Assembly: GCF_007197555.1 (NCBI RefSeq)
Contig: NZ_CP041614.1
Location: forward strand, 620,001 to 684,000
Source: Shewanella psychropiezotolerans
Lineage (GTDB): Bacteria > Pseudomonadota > Gammaproteobacteria > Enterobacterales > Shewanellaceae
Direction of reading: 5' to 3'
Length of the DNA stretch: 64,000 bases
Within the stretch, counting starts at the first letter, position 1. Every line of letters begins with the position of its first letter. Shown here piece by piece: positions 32,015 to 43,074 of this stretch. The position numbers and the translations under genes are program-made. The notes beneath the pieces are model-generated. The model did not search any database. It saw nothing but the letters and a program-made list of their open reading frames with translations, and was not told where the DNA came from.

Positions 32015-32920
32015 ATGAAAAGTCATTCGTTGGACGACTTACAACTATTTATTTTAGCTGCAAAATATAAAAGTTTGACACAAGCGTCTGAGCATCTCAG
32101 TGTGCCATTGGCGACTCTCAGCAGAAGACTGAAACGGCTTGAAGTCAAACTTAATTGTCGATTGTTTAACCGGAGCGCTCATCATTTCTCACTGACCCTT
32201 GATGGAGAAAAGTATCGGCAGTTGTGCGAACCTTTAATCCTCGGATTGGAAAACGTCACCGATCGCATCGCGCAAGACAGAAAGGCGCTGTCTGGTAAAA
32301 TAAAAATTTCTGCTCCCATCAATATGACTCAGGTGTGGTTGAAGCATTGCATCTATGAGTTTGCAGAAAAGCACCCGGATATCTGTATTGATTTGGACGT
32401 TCAAAACGATAAAATCGACTTGATATCCAAACAGGTTGATATCACGTTTCGTATTGGTGATTTAATCGAAATGGACTGGGTGGCGAGAAAGCTCTGGCAC
32501 CTGCCATTCGGTTTATGTGCTTCGACTTTTTATCTTGAGCAGTATGCTCCAATTACCCATCCATCAGAGTTAGCTAGGCACCGTCTTATCACGGTTAATA
32601 ATGACCGTCATTGGAAAATGACACATCAGATAAGTGGTGAGATCTTCTCGTATGAAGATACATTTAACTTTTCTTCTAATGATGTTTTATTGGTCAGAGA
32701 TGCGGCTGTAAAAGGGCTGGGAATAGCTTGGATACCACCTTATTACTTCAATAATCTAGCTAAAAATAATCATCATCTGGAGCCGGTTCTTCCGGATTGG
32801 CAAGGGGCTGAAAGAGAGGTATATATAATGTACCGGGACAGGGATAAGCGGCCTGCGAGAATTGATGCTTTTATAAACCATGTCTACGAGTGGAAGTCCC
32901 GATTCAATATGGGTCTGTAA
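32015..32920 (+). CDS. LysR-family transcriptional regulator
   Basis: Regulator of 301 residues from ATG 32015. An upstream in-frame start at 31994 is less likely. N-terminal winged HTH (DLQLFILAAKYKSLTQASEHLSV, about 6-64) and a C-terminal periplasmic-binding-like effector domain (about 90-295). It is divergent from the DMT permease with a 90-bp shared promoter region, the classic layout for LysR control of the neighbour. Confidence 0.92.
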   Translation: MKSHSLDDLQLFILAAKYKSLTQASEHLSVPLATLSRRLKRLEVKLNCRLFNRSAHHFSLTLDGEKYRQLCEPLILGLENVTDRIAQDRKALSGKIKISAPINMTQVWLKHCIYEFAEKHPDICIDLDVQNDKIDLISKQVDITFRIGDLIEMDWVARKLWHLPFGLCASTFYLEQYAPITHPSELARHRLITVNNDRHWKMTHQISGEIFSYEDTFNFSSNDVLLVRDAAVKGLGIAWIPPYYFNNLAKNNHHLEPVLPDWQGAEREVYIMYRDRDKRPARIDAFINHVYEWKSRFNMGL

Positions 32921-32975
32921 GTTATGTAAACCTTCAATGAACTTGCTAGTACCACTACTGGTTTTAGTCATGATA

Positions 32976-33045
32976 AAGGCGATAAGGCGATAAGGCGATA
33001 AGGCGATAAGGCGATAAGGCGATAAGGCGATAAGGCGATAAGGCG
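32976..33045. repeat. Tandem octamer repeat (AAGGCGAT)n
   Basis: Eight perfect copies of AAGGCGAT plus six bases of a ninth, 56 bases after the LysR stop. An array of identical 8-mers is prone to slippage, but no ORF spans it, so it would change spacing rather than reading frame. Assembly copy number may be wrong. Confidence 0.92.
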
Positions 33046-33099
33046 GTCGGAGCGAATTAGAGCCTCTAAGAAGGATTAGTCCATAAATGACTTACTAAC

Positions 33100-33260
33100 C
33101 AGTAAACACTCAAATCGAAGAGATAAACACTCAGGTGTGAACGCGGCTGCGAGCTTCCGAAACAGGGATGTTTTGACAGAGCCCACAGGGAAGTGTTCAC
33201 GGCGTCTCGTAGAAGTGTTTACATGTTTGGCGAGCCACAGGCTATAAATTAGATTGAAGC
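33100..33260. repeat. Intergenic dispersed repeat element
   Basis: Bases 33141-33180 (GCGGCTGCGAGCTTCC...) match the reverse complement of 30539-30580 at about 36 of 40 positions. Flanking sequence has related short motifs (AAACACTCA and AGTGTTCAC / AGTGTTTAC). The two copies in inverted orientation lie on either side of the DMT-LysR pair. No coding potential. Confidence 0.6.
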
Positions 33261-33355
33261 TAGGCTATTCAGCAAGCTAACTAAATACCAAAATCATATA
33301 AATGAACCCACAGGGGATATTTCAGTAATTTGTTATCCGACAAGTTCATTCACTA

Positions 33356-34114
33356 CTAGAACGTATACAGCAAATTGAACGTGGTGATGGTGTCTGTCTG
33401 CTTGGTGCCTTCGGGGACGACGTCGGTGTACTTGATGTTGACGCCTATCTTGAAGGCCCAGTCTTGAAATAGGGTATTCTTGTAATTCATATCCAGCGTG
33501 AGGGTGCTGTTATTTTCGCCCACTTCTGCGGTGAGGTCGGCGTTGAGGCTGGTGTATTCCTGCAGTTTTTGTTCAAACTTGGCTGCGGTACGGATAATGA
33601 TGTCTTTCTCGGCCACGGGATCTGACTCAGATTCTGTTTCGATAGGCATGTTATATCGGTAACCTGGACCGATTTCTAAGCTGAGCTTAGTATCGCTATT
33701 TGAGATAGCATCGAAACCGTAACCCACAGAAACCGTAGATATTTGGGTGTAACTACCGAAGCGGTCAAGGGTAAAGTCACCTCGAGCGAAGACATAACCA
33801 TCGTCTAACCATGAAAAATCATTGTCTAGTTTATAGCTGGACTGCAGCTGTAAATCATATTTCTCCGCCGTTGTTTTCTCATTATCGGCAGCATAATAGA
33901 GTTTAAATGTCCCTTCTTGTCTAAACTGCTCAGTATCGTAAACCAGTTTGGTTCGACCATTGAAGCTACTGGATTCGGTATTGCCGGTATTGAGTTGCAA
34001 ACCTGCCTCGATTTCTGCGGTGAAATCACTGGGCGGCTCCTGGTAATCGGGTGGCACTAAAGCCCAGGCTGACATAGGTATAGATACAAGTAGGGCAGTT
34101 AAAACTCTAAACAT
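33356..34114 (-). CDS. DUF481 outer-membrane protein (YdiY-like)
   Basis: Protein of 252 residues with a signal peptide ending MSAWA-L and the DUF481 beta-barrel fold: amphipathic strands, GLQLNTGNTESSSFNGR near the start and a terminal FNLLYTF that suits BamA recognition. Homologues are described as salt-induced outer-membrane proteins. Role unknown. Transcribed alone, away from rpsF. Confidence 0.85.
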   Translation of the reverse strand: MFRVLTALLVSIPMSAWALVPPDYQEPPSDFTAEIEAGLQLNTGNTESSSFNGRTKLVYDTEQFRQEGTFKLYYAADNEKTTAEKYDLQLQSSYKLDNDFSWLDDGYVFARGDFTLDRFGSYTQISTVSVGYGFDAISNSDTKLSLEIGPGYRYNMPIETESESDPVAEKDIIIRTAAKFEQKLQEYTSLNADLTAEVGENNSTLTLDMNYKNTLFQDWAFKIGVNIKYTDVVPEGTKQTDTITTFNLLYTF

Positions 34115-34495
34115 TATTTTATTCTTATTATTATTTTAATGTGGTGGGTTCTATGACGATAGGTCAACATCATACCTATTCTGTTCTGCATCGGTAAAGT
34201 TAATATAACGATACAATTTCAAATTATTGCTGCCATGTTTAATGTGACAATCAGGCCACGGATAAGCAATGAACTTAGCTGGTCACTTGTCTGTGGGCTT
34301 ATGTCAAAGTTATGCCTGTCGATGAACACGACTCAAGTCGACACATTAGTTTAATTGGTTATAGATTCTTCTTGAATTTAGTCTTAGATTTGTGTAATAT
34401 TCCGCGGCTTAAATCAGTCACTTTAATTAGTTCCTTGCCTCTATTTGGTCTGACTGAGCCAACAACGAGGCTAGATAACCGTAAGGAGCAAAAAA
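34115..34495. other. Gene-free region between DUF481 gene and rpsF
   Basis: 380 bp holding the divergent promoters and the rpsF leader. The leader near rpsF is GC-richer, with AAGGAG 7 bases before the start. I recognise no autoregulatory structure and no credible ORF. Confidence 0.5.
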
Positions 34496-34918
34496 ATGCG
34501 TCATTATGAAATCGTATTTTTGGTTCACCCTGATCAGAGTGAACAAGTACCTAGTATGATTGAACGTTACACGGGTATTCTTACCCAAGCTGGCGGTCAA
34601 GTTCATCGTTTAGAAGACTGGGGCCGTCGTCAACTGGCTTACCCAATCATCGAATTGCACAAGGCTCACTATGTTCTTATGAACGTAGAAGCTTCTGCTG
34701 AAACGGTTGAAGAGTTAGAAACAGTTTTCCGTCTTAACGACGCTGTTCTGCGTAGCATGGTTATGCGTACTAAAGCTGCCATCACTGAAGCATCTCCAAT
34801 GGCTAAGCTAAAAGAAGAGCGTGATTCACGCCGTTCTAGCGAAGGCGAGCGTCGTAGCGCGCCTGTTGAAAAAGCTGTTGAAGAAGTTAAAGAAACCGCT
34901 GAAAAAGCAGCAGAGTAA
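34496..34918 (+). CDS. rpsF: 30S ribosomal protein S6
   Basis: Ribosomal protein of 140 residues, start preceded by AAGGAGC. It begins [18 protein letters not shown] and has the S6 core [13 protein letters not shown]. The acidic tail ([22 protein letters not shown]) is of the type that receives C-terminal glutamates in enterobacteria. First gene of rpsF-priB-rpsR-rplI. Confidence 0.97.
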   Translation: MRHYEIVFLVHPDQSEQVPSMIERYTGILTQAGGQVHRLEDWGRRQLAYPIIELHKAHYVLMNVEASAETVEELETVFRLNDAVLRSMVMRTKAAITEASPMAKLKEERDSRRSSEGERRSAPVEKAVEEVKETAEKAAE

Positions 34919-34926
34919 GTTTTTCT

Positions 34927-35471
<545 letters not shown>

Positions 35472-35498
35472 TAGCGCAATAATCTAGAGGAATTAATA

Positions 35499-35951
35499 AT
35501 GAACATTATTTTACTTGATAAGATCGCTAACCTAGGAAATCTAGGTGACCAAGTTGCAGTTAAGTCTGGTTACGCACGTAACTATCTTCTGCCACAAGGT
35601 AAAGCTGTTGTTGCCAACGTTGCTAACACTGAAGTCTTTGAAGCACGTCGTGCTGAATTAGAAGCTAAGTTAGCTGCTACCCTTACTGCTGCAAACGAGC
35701 GCGCTGAGAAAATCAATGCACTTGAGTCTGTTGTTATCGCTTCTAAAGCTGGTGACGAAGGCAAGCTGTTCGGTTCAATTGGTAACCGTGATATCGCTGA
35801 TGCAGTTACAGCTGCTGGTGTTGAACTAGTTAAGAGCGAAGTTCGTCTTCCATTAGGTGCTTTGCGTACTACTGGTGAGTTCGAAGTTGAAGTTCAGGTT
35901 CACACTGAAGTTAAAGCTATCGTTAAGATTTCTGTTGTTGCAGAAGCCTAA
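35499..35951 (+). CDS. rplI: 50S ribosomal protein L9
   Basis: Ribosomal protein of 150 residues with the N-terminal L9 signature ([20 protein letters not shown]), a connecting helix and C-terminal domain. Last gene of the operon, followed by a terminator. Confidence 0.98.
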   Translation: MNIILLDKIANLGNLGDQVAVKSGYARNYLLPQGKAVVANVANTEVFEARRAELEAKLAATLTAANERAEKINALESVVIASKAGDEGKLFGSIGNRDIADAVTAAGVELVKSEVRLPLGALRTTGEFEVEVQVHTEVKAIVKISVVAEA

Positions 35952-36010
35952 TTACATAGTTTTAAAGCGAACGACTTAATGCCTCGGTATTAAGGCAAAA
36001 GCTTTAAAAG

Positions 36011-36048
36011 AAAACACCGCACTAATTTAATTAGGGCGGTGTTTTTTT
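36011..36048 (+). terminator. Rho-independent terminator after rplI
   Basis: AAAACACCGC / GCGGTGTTTTTTT with an AT-rich loop containing its own short palindrome. Strong T-run. Confidence 0.92.
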
Positions 36049-36066
36049 ATGTCTGTAGAAAATGCG

Positions 36067-36137
36067 TTGTAGGACCGGCTTTAGCCGGGAGAGGATGAAC
36101 CTAGGAACCTCGGGGCTAAAGCCCCTCCTACAAAGGA
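36067..36137. repeat. REP-like palindromic element
   Basis: TTGTAGGACCGGCTTTAGCC followed by GGGAGAGG, then GGGGCTAAAGCCCC and TCCTACAA. The ends TTGTAGGA/TCCTACAA are inverted, and each half has its own GGCTTTAGCC-type hairpin. It is the common gammaproteobacterial REP/BIME layout. No RAYT transposase gene is in the window. Confidence 0.75.
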
Positions 36138-36148
36138 GCTTTTACTAT

Positions 36149-38370
36149 TTAGTTCCTGACTAAATCCAACTCGGCTATCAAGTTGTCTGCATGGTCCACT
36201 TCATCCATCATCCAGAGGATATAGCGGAAATCCACATGTATAGCGCGGGTGATGGTGGGGTTGAAGAACCAGTCCTTAGTTATCGCTTCATAGGTGGAAT
36301 CGAAGTTTAGGCCAACTAACTCTCCCTTACCGTTAAACACGGGTGAGCCAGAGTTTCCGCCTGTGGTGTCGACACTGGAGAGGAAGTTTACCGGTACCGA
36401 ATTAAACGCTTCCGGCTTATCTAAGCAAGAAAACAGTCGACACAACCAAGTGATGGGATCTTGTATGACTGAGGCGACCTTGTGGCTGCCATATCTCTGC
36501 TCTTTAATGGCATCCAAGACTTTCTGTGGCGCGTTGAAGGGGGCTACACCTGTATGCTTGGCAGTTATGCCTTCTAGACGAGTGAAAGGCTGTTTATATA
36601 AGGCATCTTTCGACTGATATCCGTCGACCATGCCATAGGTGATCCTCAGTGTGCCATTAGCATCGGGATAGACTGGCCAGTCGTTAGCCTTGTAATAGGC
36701 AATAACAGCTTTCATATAATCAGGGCGAGCCTGGGATAGCTGACCGGCTAAGGTCTTCTTGTCTTTTTCCTGGGCCATATTGGTATCAAAAAGCGCTACG
36801 GCAAGACGAATAAAGGGATCGGCACTGGTCTCGAACGCTTCGGCTTCGGCGTCCATCCAGGCTAATCGTTTATCTTGATTTGTCAGTGAGGTAAGCGAGT
36901 AAAGGCCATCTAGCTTTTCAGATAGAGAGGCGGACTCTTGATTATCGATAAGCATAGCGTCCAGGGCTGTCACTCGGTTGCCTTGAGCCTTGTAAGCTTG
37001 TAGATCTTGTAGCCATAGGGCTTTATCTACTGAAGTATCGAAGCTGGAATCTATGCGTTTGAGACGAGCCTTGAACATCTTCATGTCTCGCTCTTGATAA
37101 CCTTCTTCACGCTCCGCATCGGGCTTAGTCTTCTCTTTCGATAATCGATACAGTTTGTTGGCTGCGGCCAGAAGCGGACTAGATTGGGCATTTTCGAAAT
37201 AGTACCGTGTCTGGCTATCGATGCGTTTCTTGGTCAGTAGGCGCTCGAGTTGATCGAGTTTGACTTGATAAGTCTGGTAGGTCTTATCGGTTGCCAGCCA
37301 TTGCTTGAAGTCATCTTCACGGCTCTGCTTGATGCCTGCTATGTCGGTGGCCTTAAAACCATCGAGTAGACCGTTATATTTTTTCATGCGGTTAGCCATA
37401 GAGGCTAAGGTGCCGGCATATTTGATTTCAATTTCACTACTCCTGTCTCCCATGGCCTCAATGGTGTCGATACGCAGTTGATATCGAGACGCTAAGGTGG
37501 GGTAGAGCCAGTCACTGGCAAATTTAAGTTCGCTGGTTAAACGATAGCGACTGGTAGAGCCTGGGTATCCGGCGACAAACACGCCATCGCCAGCTTTTAC
37601 ACCGTCGGCATTTATCTTCAGATAACTCTTAGGCTCGAACGGCACATTATCTTCAGCATACGCCGCAGGCTGTCCATCTTTGCCTACATAGGCGCGGAGG
37701 AAGGTGAAGTCTCCTGCATGGCGTGGATATTCATAGTTGTCGATATCGCCACCGAACGCGCCGACACTCTTAGGTGGCGCATAAACGAGGCGCACATCAC
37801 GGATAATCAGCTGCTTAATAAGATAATATTCGAGGCCGCTATGAAAACTTCTGACTGAGCAGCGATAGTTGTCATCGCTCTCACAGCTTTTAATCAAAGA
37901 CTTTCTATTTGATTGGATCTCTTCATAACGTACCAGAGGATCTTGACTCAAGTCTTGGGTTACTTGCTCGGAGACATCGGTCACTGCTTCGGTAATATAT
38001 AATCTTTCGTTAGGACCCGCGCTCGGTTCATCGATTTTACTCGTTGCCAGGAACCCATCGGCAATATAATTATGCTCTTTTTTACTGTTGTATTGTATGG
38101 CTCTATATGCGCAGTGATGGTTTGTGACAACTAACCCTTGGGGGAGACGAAACTGGCTGTACAATAGCCGAGTCCGACAACCGCATTCATCGGATACTGA
38201 GTGAGGTCGGCTAACTGTTTTGCCGGAATGTCGATTCCTCTTTCGCTAAGTTTGTCTGCAATCGATGGCATTTGATAAGGCTGCCATTGCCCCTCATCTG
38301 CATGGGTCTCGAGAGAGATTAATGCGACTCCAGATGACAGCACTAATGCTGAGATCAATGCATTGCGCAT
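36149..38370 (-). CDS. S46-family dipeptidyl-peptidase (frameshifted as read)
   Basis: Periplasmic DPP7/DPP11-type serine peptidase that removes N-terminal dipeptides. The signal peptide and first 75 residues (38370 to about 38145) are in one frame, and the remaining 665 residues are in another. One more base in the run at 38140-38144 restores SFVSPQGLVVTNHHC with the catalytic His. GGDIDNYEYPRHAGDF (Asp) and TGGNSGSPVFN (Ser) complete the triad. Eighteen residues after the Ser, where DPP11 has Arg and DPP7 Gly, this protein has Ser (LNFDSTYE). Restored length is about 740 residues. Confidence 0.9.
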
Positions 38371-38480
38371 AGTGATTCCTTATTTTAATCGTTGTATGGA
38401 TAGGAAGTTGTTTATTTCCTGTTTTTGTTGAGCCAGTTTTATATCATATTTTGTGTAATCGTTGGGAATTTGGAGATTAA

Positions 38481-39893
38481 ATGTCACAGCAAGGTCAAGG
38501 TGCCTTCAAGGCAAAACAGAAGCCTAGAGATATCCAGATGGATGCTCTCAAGATGCCACCACATTCTTTAGAGGCAGAGCAATCTGTACTCGGTGGTCTA
38601 ATGTTAGATTCAGATGCTTGGGATAGGGTGTCTGAAGCTGTGGTTGCAGAAGACTTCTACTCTCGCTCTCATAAGATGATTTTTAATGCGATGGCGACCT
38701 TAACTGGTGGCAGTCATCCCATAGACCTGATCACCGTATCTGAGCAATTAGAAATTGAAGATCAGTTAGAGGATGCCGGCGGCTTCGCCTATCTTGGTGA
38801 GATTGCCAAGAATACTCCCAGCGCGGGCAACATACTCTCTTATGCGGGTATCGTTCGTGAGCGTGCAGTCGTACGCGACATGATCAAGGTTGCTAATGAG
38901 ATCGCCGATGCCGGTTTTAATCCCGAAGGGCGTAATTCCAGCGAGTTACTGGATCTTGCAGAGACCAAAGTCTTTAAGATTGCAGAGTCTCGAACTAATG
39001 AGAACGATGGTCCGAAAGGCATCAAGGCTATTCTTGAGAAGACGGTCGATAAGATTGAGGAACTCTATAATAACCCTACGGGTGGTGTGACTGGTATTTC
39101 CAGTGGTTTTCACGATCTTGATAAGATGACGGCGGGTTTCCAGGGCGGCGATTTGATTATTGTGGCTGCGCGTCCATCAATGGGCAAGACGACTTTTGCG
39201 ATGAACTTGTGTGAGCAGGCGGCACTGAATGAAGAGAAGCCTGTGCTGATTTTCAGCCTGGAGATGCCTTCTGAGCAGATCATGATGCGTATGTTGGCCT
39301 CATTGGGTCGAGTGGATCAGACTAAGATACGTACCGGACAGCTTGATGATGATGATTGGGCTCGTGTGTCATCAACTATGGGGATCATGCTTGAGCAAGG
39401 TAAGATGTACATCGATGATGGCTCAGGCCTGACTCCGACCGATGTTCGAAGCCGGGCCAGGCGAATCGCCCGTGAACACGGCGGCCTGTCGATGATCATG
39501 ATCGATTATCTGCAGTTGATGCAGGTGCCTGCATTGAAAGATAACCGTACCTTGGAAATTTCGGAAATTTCTCGCTCGCTTAAGGCGTTAGCCAAAGAGT
39601 TAATGATCCCAGTCATTGCGCTGTCACAGCTTAACCGTTCATTGGAGCAACGTGCCGATAAGCGTCCTGTTAACTCAGATTTGCGTGAATCGGGCGCGAT
39701 TGAGCAAGATGCCGACTTAATTATGTTTATCTATCGTGATGAGGTGTATAACCATGAGACTGAGCATAAAGGGGTCGCAGAAATTATTATAGGTAAGCAA
39801 CGTAACGGGCCCATTGGGCGTGTTCCTTTGACTTTCCAGGGACAATTCTCTCGTTTCGATAATTATGCCGGTCCTAAGTTTGATGAAGACTAA
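38481..39893 (+). CDS. dnaB: Replicative DNA helicase DnaB
   Basis: Hexameric 5'-3' replication-fork helicase of 470 residues. N-terminal primase-interacting domain (about 20-125), linker, and RecA-like domain with Walker A ARPSMGKTTFAMN and Walker B-type IMIDYLQLMQ. No intein. Complete and in one frame. Confidence 0.97.
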   Translation: MSQQGQGAFKAKQKPRDIQMDALKMPPHSLEAEQSVLGGLMLDSDAWDRVSEAVVAEDFYSRSHKMIFNAMATLTGGSHPIDLITVSEQLEIEDQLEDAGGFAYLGEIAKNTPSAGNILSYAGIVRERAVVRDMIKVANEIADAGFNPEGRNSSELLDLAETKVFKIAESRTNENDGPKGIKAILEKTVDKIEELYNNPTGGVTGISSGFHDLDKMTAGFQGGDLIIVAARPSMGKTTFAMNLCEQAALNEEKPVLIFSLEMPSEQIMMRMLASLGRVDQTKIRTGQLDDDDWARVSSTMGIMLEQGKMYIDDGSGLTPTDVRSRARRIAREHGGLSMIMIDYLQLMQVPALKDNRTLEISEISRSLKALAKELMIPVIALSQLNRSLEQRADKRPVNSDLRESGAIEQDADLIMFIYRDEVYNHETEHKGVAEIIIGKQRNGPIGRVPLTFQGQFSRFDNYAGPKFDED

Positions 39894-40074
39894 TCGTTAG
39901 CTTTTACCATAGGCAAGGCGCAAGGGTGAAGTTGCGTTTAAGCCGAGATTAATCTTGATTCACATAGCGTGCAGACAATTGATTGTTGGCATCACTCTAT
40001 ATAGATTCAGTGCTCATACTCATATTACAGCTTGGATCGGACCTTGGGTTTCGGTCCATTGATAAGGTCAATTT

Positions 40075-41151
40075 TTGAAGCCATTTCCACGTGCAGAGAT
40101 CAGCTGTAAAGCGCTGAAAAATAATCTAGCTCGCTTACGGCAGATCGCGCCTTCGAGTAAAATCATGGCGGTGGTTAAAGCGAATGGTTATGGCCACGGC
40201 TTATTGAACGTGGCCCAATGCATCGAAGATGCCGATGGGTTCGGTGTGGCCCGTTTAGAAGAGGCAATAGCATTAAGAGAAGGCGGCGTGACGGCTAAAC
40301 TCATCTTGCTGGAAGGCTTCTTTAGACCGGTAGACTTAACCACCTTAGTGATGAAAGATATAGAGACAGTTGTTCATAATGAGAAACAGCTGGAGATGCT
40401 AGAGCAGGCAAGCCTGTCTAAGCCTGCTAGCGTTTGGCTAAAGCTAGATACTGGCATGCACAGGTTAGGCTTCACCCCTGAGCAATTTGAGCAGGTTTAT
40501 GAGCGACTACAGGCATGTCCTCAGGTGGCGAAACCTATCAAGCTGATGTCTCATTTTGCCTGCGCCGATGAGCCAGATAACCCCTACACTCAAGAACAAC
40601 TGAATAAATTTAATCGTTTGGCAAAAAATTCACCGGGCGAGACTACACTAGCCAACTCGGCAGGAACTTTATATTGGCCGGATAGTCATAAGGACTGGAT
40701 TCGACCGGGTATCGCCCTCTATGGCGTCTCCCCTGTGATGGGGGATCTTGGTAAGAATCATGGTCTGGAACCGGCTATGGAGCTGATATCTCAGCTGATT
40801 GCCGTGCGTGAGCATAAGGCCGGTGAGCCTGTGGGATATGGCTGCTACTGGCGAGCCAAAGCAGATACCAAGCTAGGCGTTGTCGCTATCGGTTATGGTG
40901 ACGGATATCCGAGAAATGCGCCAGAGGGAACCCCTGTGTGGGTAAATGGTCGTCTAGTGCCCATAGTCGGACGCGTTTCTATGGACATGTTGACTGTCGA
41001 TCTGGGATTGGACTCGAGCGACAGTATTGGCGATGAAGCCATATTGTGGGGAAGTGCCTTACCGGTAGAAGTCGTTGCCGAGCACATAGGCACCATTGCC
41101 TATGAACTCGTGACAAAATTAACACCTCGTGTTGCTGTGTGCATGGAATAA
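40075..41151 (+). CDS. alr: Alanine racemase
   Basis: PLP enzyme of 358 residues that interconverts L- and D-alanine for peptidoglycan. PLP lysine in [12 protein letters not shown] (about Lys34), second catalytic Tyr region [11 protein letters not shown] and [15 protein letters not shown] start with AAGG upstream. It follows dnaB by 180 bp, the common gammaproteobacterial neighbour. Confidence 0.96.
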   Translation: MKPFPRAEISCKALKNNLARLRQIAPSSKIMAVVKANGYGHGLLNVAQCIEDADGFGVARLEEAIALREGGVTAKLILLEGFFRPVDLTTLVMKDIETVVHNEKQLEMLEQASLSKPASVWLKLDTGMHRLGFTPEQFEQVYERLQACPQVAKPIKLMSHFACADEPDNPYTQEQLNKFNRLAKNSPGETTLANSAGTLYWPDSHKDWIRPGIALYGVSPVMGDLGKNHGLEPAMELISQLIAVREHKAGEPVGYGCYWRAKADTKLGVVAIGYGDGYPRNAPEGTPVWVNGRLVPIVGRVSMDMLTVDLGLDSSDSIGDEAILWGSALPVEVVAEHIGTIAYELVTKLTPRVAVCME

Positions 41152-41220
41152 ACACCTAGGTCTATTTTTTAGTTGTATCGATTCAATGAACCGGATGTTC
41201 GTAATCGAATGAGATGAATT

Positions 41221-42582
41221 TTGAAATACCACCATTTCCCCCTAACTGTGCTGATGCTCTTTAGTGTCATTGCCATTTTTCCTGTTGCGGCAGAAAAGCT
41301 CGCTAATCCTGGCATACGTGTTACTAGCAGTGATGTTCATGATGACGGAAATGTCATTGAACCTGTTGCCAGTGCCGATTCCGAGAGGGCAAGAGATAAA
41401 TTTGAGCCTGAATTTGTCGCCGTTCCCTTTATTTTTTCAACGGAAACCTTAAGCACCACAGTCGGTGGCGCCGGGGTACTCAAGCATGCGGGGCAACCTC
41501 AAGCATCTATATTGGGTATCGGGCTCTATAGCAGCAACGACAGCTGGGTAAGTTACTTAGGGGTGAGCAATTATCAATTACCCAAGTTGGATCAATGGTT
41601 ATTCTCGGGGGAGTTTTATCAGGCCAATTATAAGCAGGGGATCTATTTCGTCCCGGAAGGGTCTGGTGGGGACAATTTAGTACCTGGTGCCAGTGATTCG
41701 AGCCAAAGAGATCGTATCGTGACCGAGGGGGATGAGTCATATTCCAAAGTGCATATCAAATATGTACTGCCTTGGGGCAAGGGGGCAAATGGCGCGGCAA
41801 GAAGTCTGATGCCCTCGAAGCAAGGTGATGATTTTACTTGGGACCCAAGAGAGTCGGGTGTGACCAGCATAGAGATTACTCCTTTCGTGAAAACTCAGGA
41901 ATTAGTGGGCTATGAAGATCTGCCCACTAAGGCTCAAGGGCTCGAAGTTAAACTGGATTGGGATAACCGTGATAATGGTAAAAATAGCACCAGAGGTGGG
42001 CATACAAGCCTGACATTTAGCCGTGACTTTGGTTCATCGGGTTCGTCTGATGCTGCTGACAACCGTGAAAGTTGGACGACTTGGGAATTCGAGCAGAGCG
42101 CCTTCTTTTCTCTTGGGGGAAGCTCCTGGTTTCCACAGCAGATCTTGGCGCTGAACTTCTATCTCGCCGATACGCCAACATGGAATGAATATGACTCAAC
42201 TTCAAATGGTTATCATCGACCTCCTTCTTTTTCTGGAGTGAGTTTGGGTGGTTTCGAACACTTAAGAGGTTATTCCAGCAGACAGTTTGTCGGTCGTAGT
42301 GCGGTACTTTACTCTGCCGAATACCGAGTGCAACCAGAATGGCAACCCCTGCAGAGCCTGCCTATTTTTAACCTCTATGACGTACCTTGGTGGCAGTGGG
42401 TGGTATTTGCTGAAGCGGGACAAGTTGCCGACAACTTCAGTGCCAGTGAACTTCATGATGATATGAAATGGACCTTAGGCGTGGGGGCTAGATTTGAAGT
42501 AGAAAGTGTCGTGGTTAGAGCCGAATTTGCCCAAGGTGAGGGCTCCAGTCAATTTTGGGTTATGGTCAATCAGCCCTTCTAA
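41221..42582 (+). CDS. BamA/TamA-like outer-membrane beta-barrel protein
   Basis: Exported protein of 453 residues. TTG start gives a signal peptide MKYHHFPLTVLMLFSVIAIF ending near VAA-E. The C-terminal half has Omp85-barrel features: GGHTSLTFSRDFG, the conserved barrel motif LGGFEHLRGYSSRQFVGRS (VRGY/F-like) and a terminal FWVMVNQPF strand. No POTRA repeats are evident, so it is a barrel-only surface-antigen-type member. Function unknown. Confidence 0.75.
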   Translation: MKYHHFPLTVLMLFSVIAIFPVAAEKLANPGIRVTSSDVHDDGNVIEPVASADSERARDKFEPEFVAVPFIFSTETLSTTVGGAGVLKHAGQPQASILGIGLYSSNDSWVSYLGVSNYQLPKLDQWLFSGEFYQANYKQGIYFVPEGSGGDNLVPGASDSSQRDRIVTEGDESYSKVHIKYVLPWGKGANGAARSLMPSKQGDDFTWDPRESGVTSIEITPFVKTQELVGYEDLPTKAQGLEVKLDWDNRDNGKNSTRGGHTSLTFSRDFGSSGSSDAADNRESWTTWEFEQSAFFSLGGSSWFPQQILALNFYLADTPTWNEYDSTSNGYHRPPSFSGVSLGGFEHLRGYSSRQFVGRSAVLYSAEYRVQPEWQPLQSLPIFNLYDVPWWQWVVFAEAGQVADNFSASELHDDMKWTLGVGARFEVESVVVRAEFAQGEGSSQFWVMVNQPF

Positions 42583-42609
42583 TCTTAATGATAAACGACA
42601 AGATTTCTG

Positions 42610-43074
42610 CTAGTTTTCGAAACAAATCTCTATGTAGGCAGAACCATGGGGGCTGGTAAATGGCATGATGATTTTTTTTCCATCGGCCTTATGTGAGATG
42701 CGATGACCGAGTCCTGCGACAACCACGGGAGTCGCCATCTCGAAATCATAGCCCTTCTCCCCCAAAATATTTTTAGCTCCACCGGTCACCATGTTGGTTA
42801 TTTCACCCACGAGATCGGTGATTTCATCGTTGATCTCTCCAGGGTTTTCCCCCAACATATTTTGCATGATCTCTAAGATGAGCCCCTGTTCGAAGGTGAT
42901 CGATAAGGAACCTTTGGTCTGCGGCCCGACCATACCTATCAGTCCTGATACGTCTCCCTTGGCAAGGTTATCGGTTTTTATTTTTGGCTTTCCCGGGCTG
43001 AGTTTCATGTTTGCCATTGTCGAGATGACATTCAGTAAGGATTCGAGAAAAGGATTAATGAAATTAACGTTCAT
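42610..43074 (-). CDS. CheX-like chemotaxis phosphatase-family protein
   Basis: Protein of 154 residues resembling CheX/CheC. It has the pattern ITDLVGEITNMVTGGAKNIL, close to the active-site helix (E-x-x-N) of CheX, which dephosphorylates CheY-P. Transcribed alone, convergent with the barrel gene. Role in chemotaxis is inferred from family only. Confidence 0.82.
   Translation of the reverse strand: MNVNFINPFLESLLNVISTMANMKLSPGKPKIKTDNLAKGDVSGLIGMVGPQTKGSLSITFEQGLILEIMQNMLGENPGEINDEITDLVGEITNMVTGGAKNILGEKGYDFEMATPVVVAGLGHRISHKADGKKIIMPFTSPHGSAYIEICFEN

Noticed and set aside
32976-33045. Iterons of an origin
   Set aside because: The 8-bp units are directly adjacent without spacers, and no replication gene or AT-rich unwinding region lies nearby.
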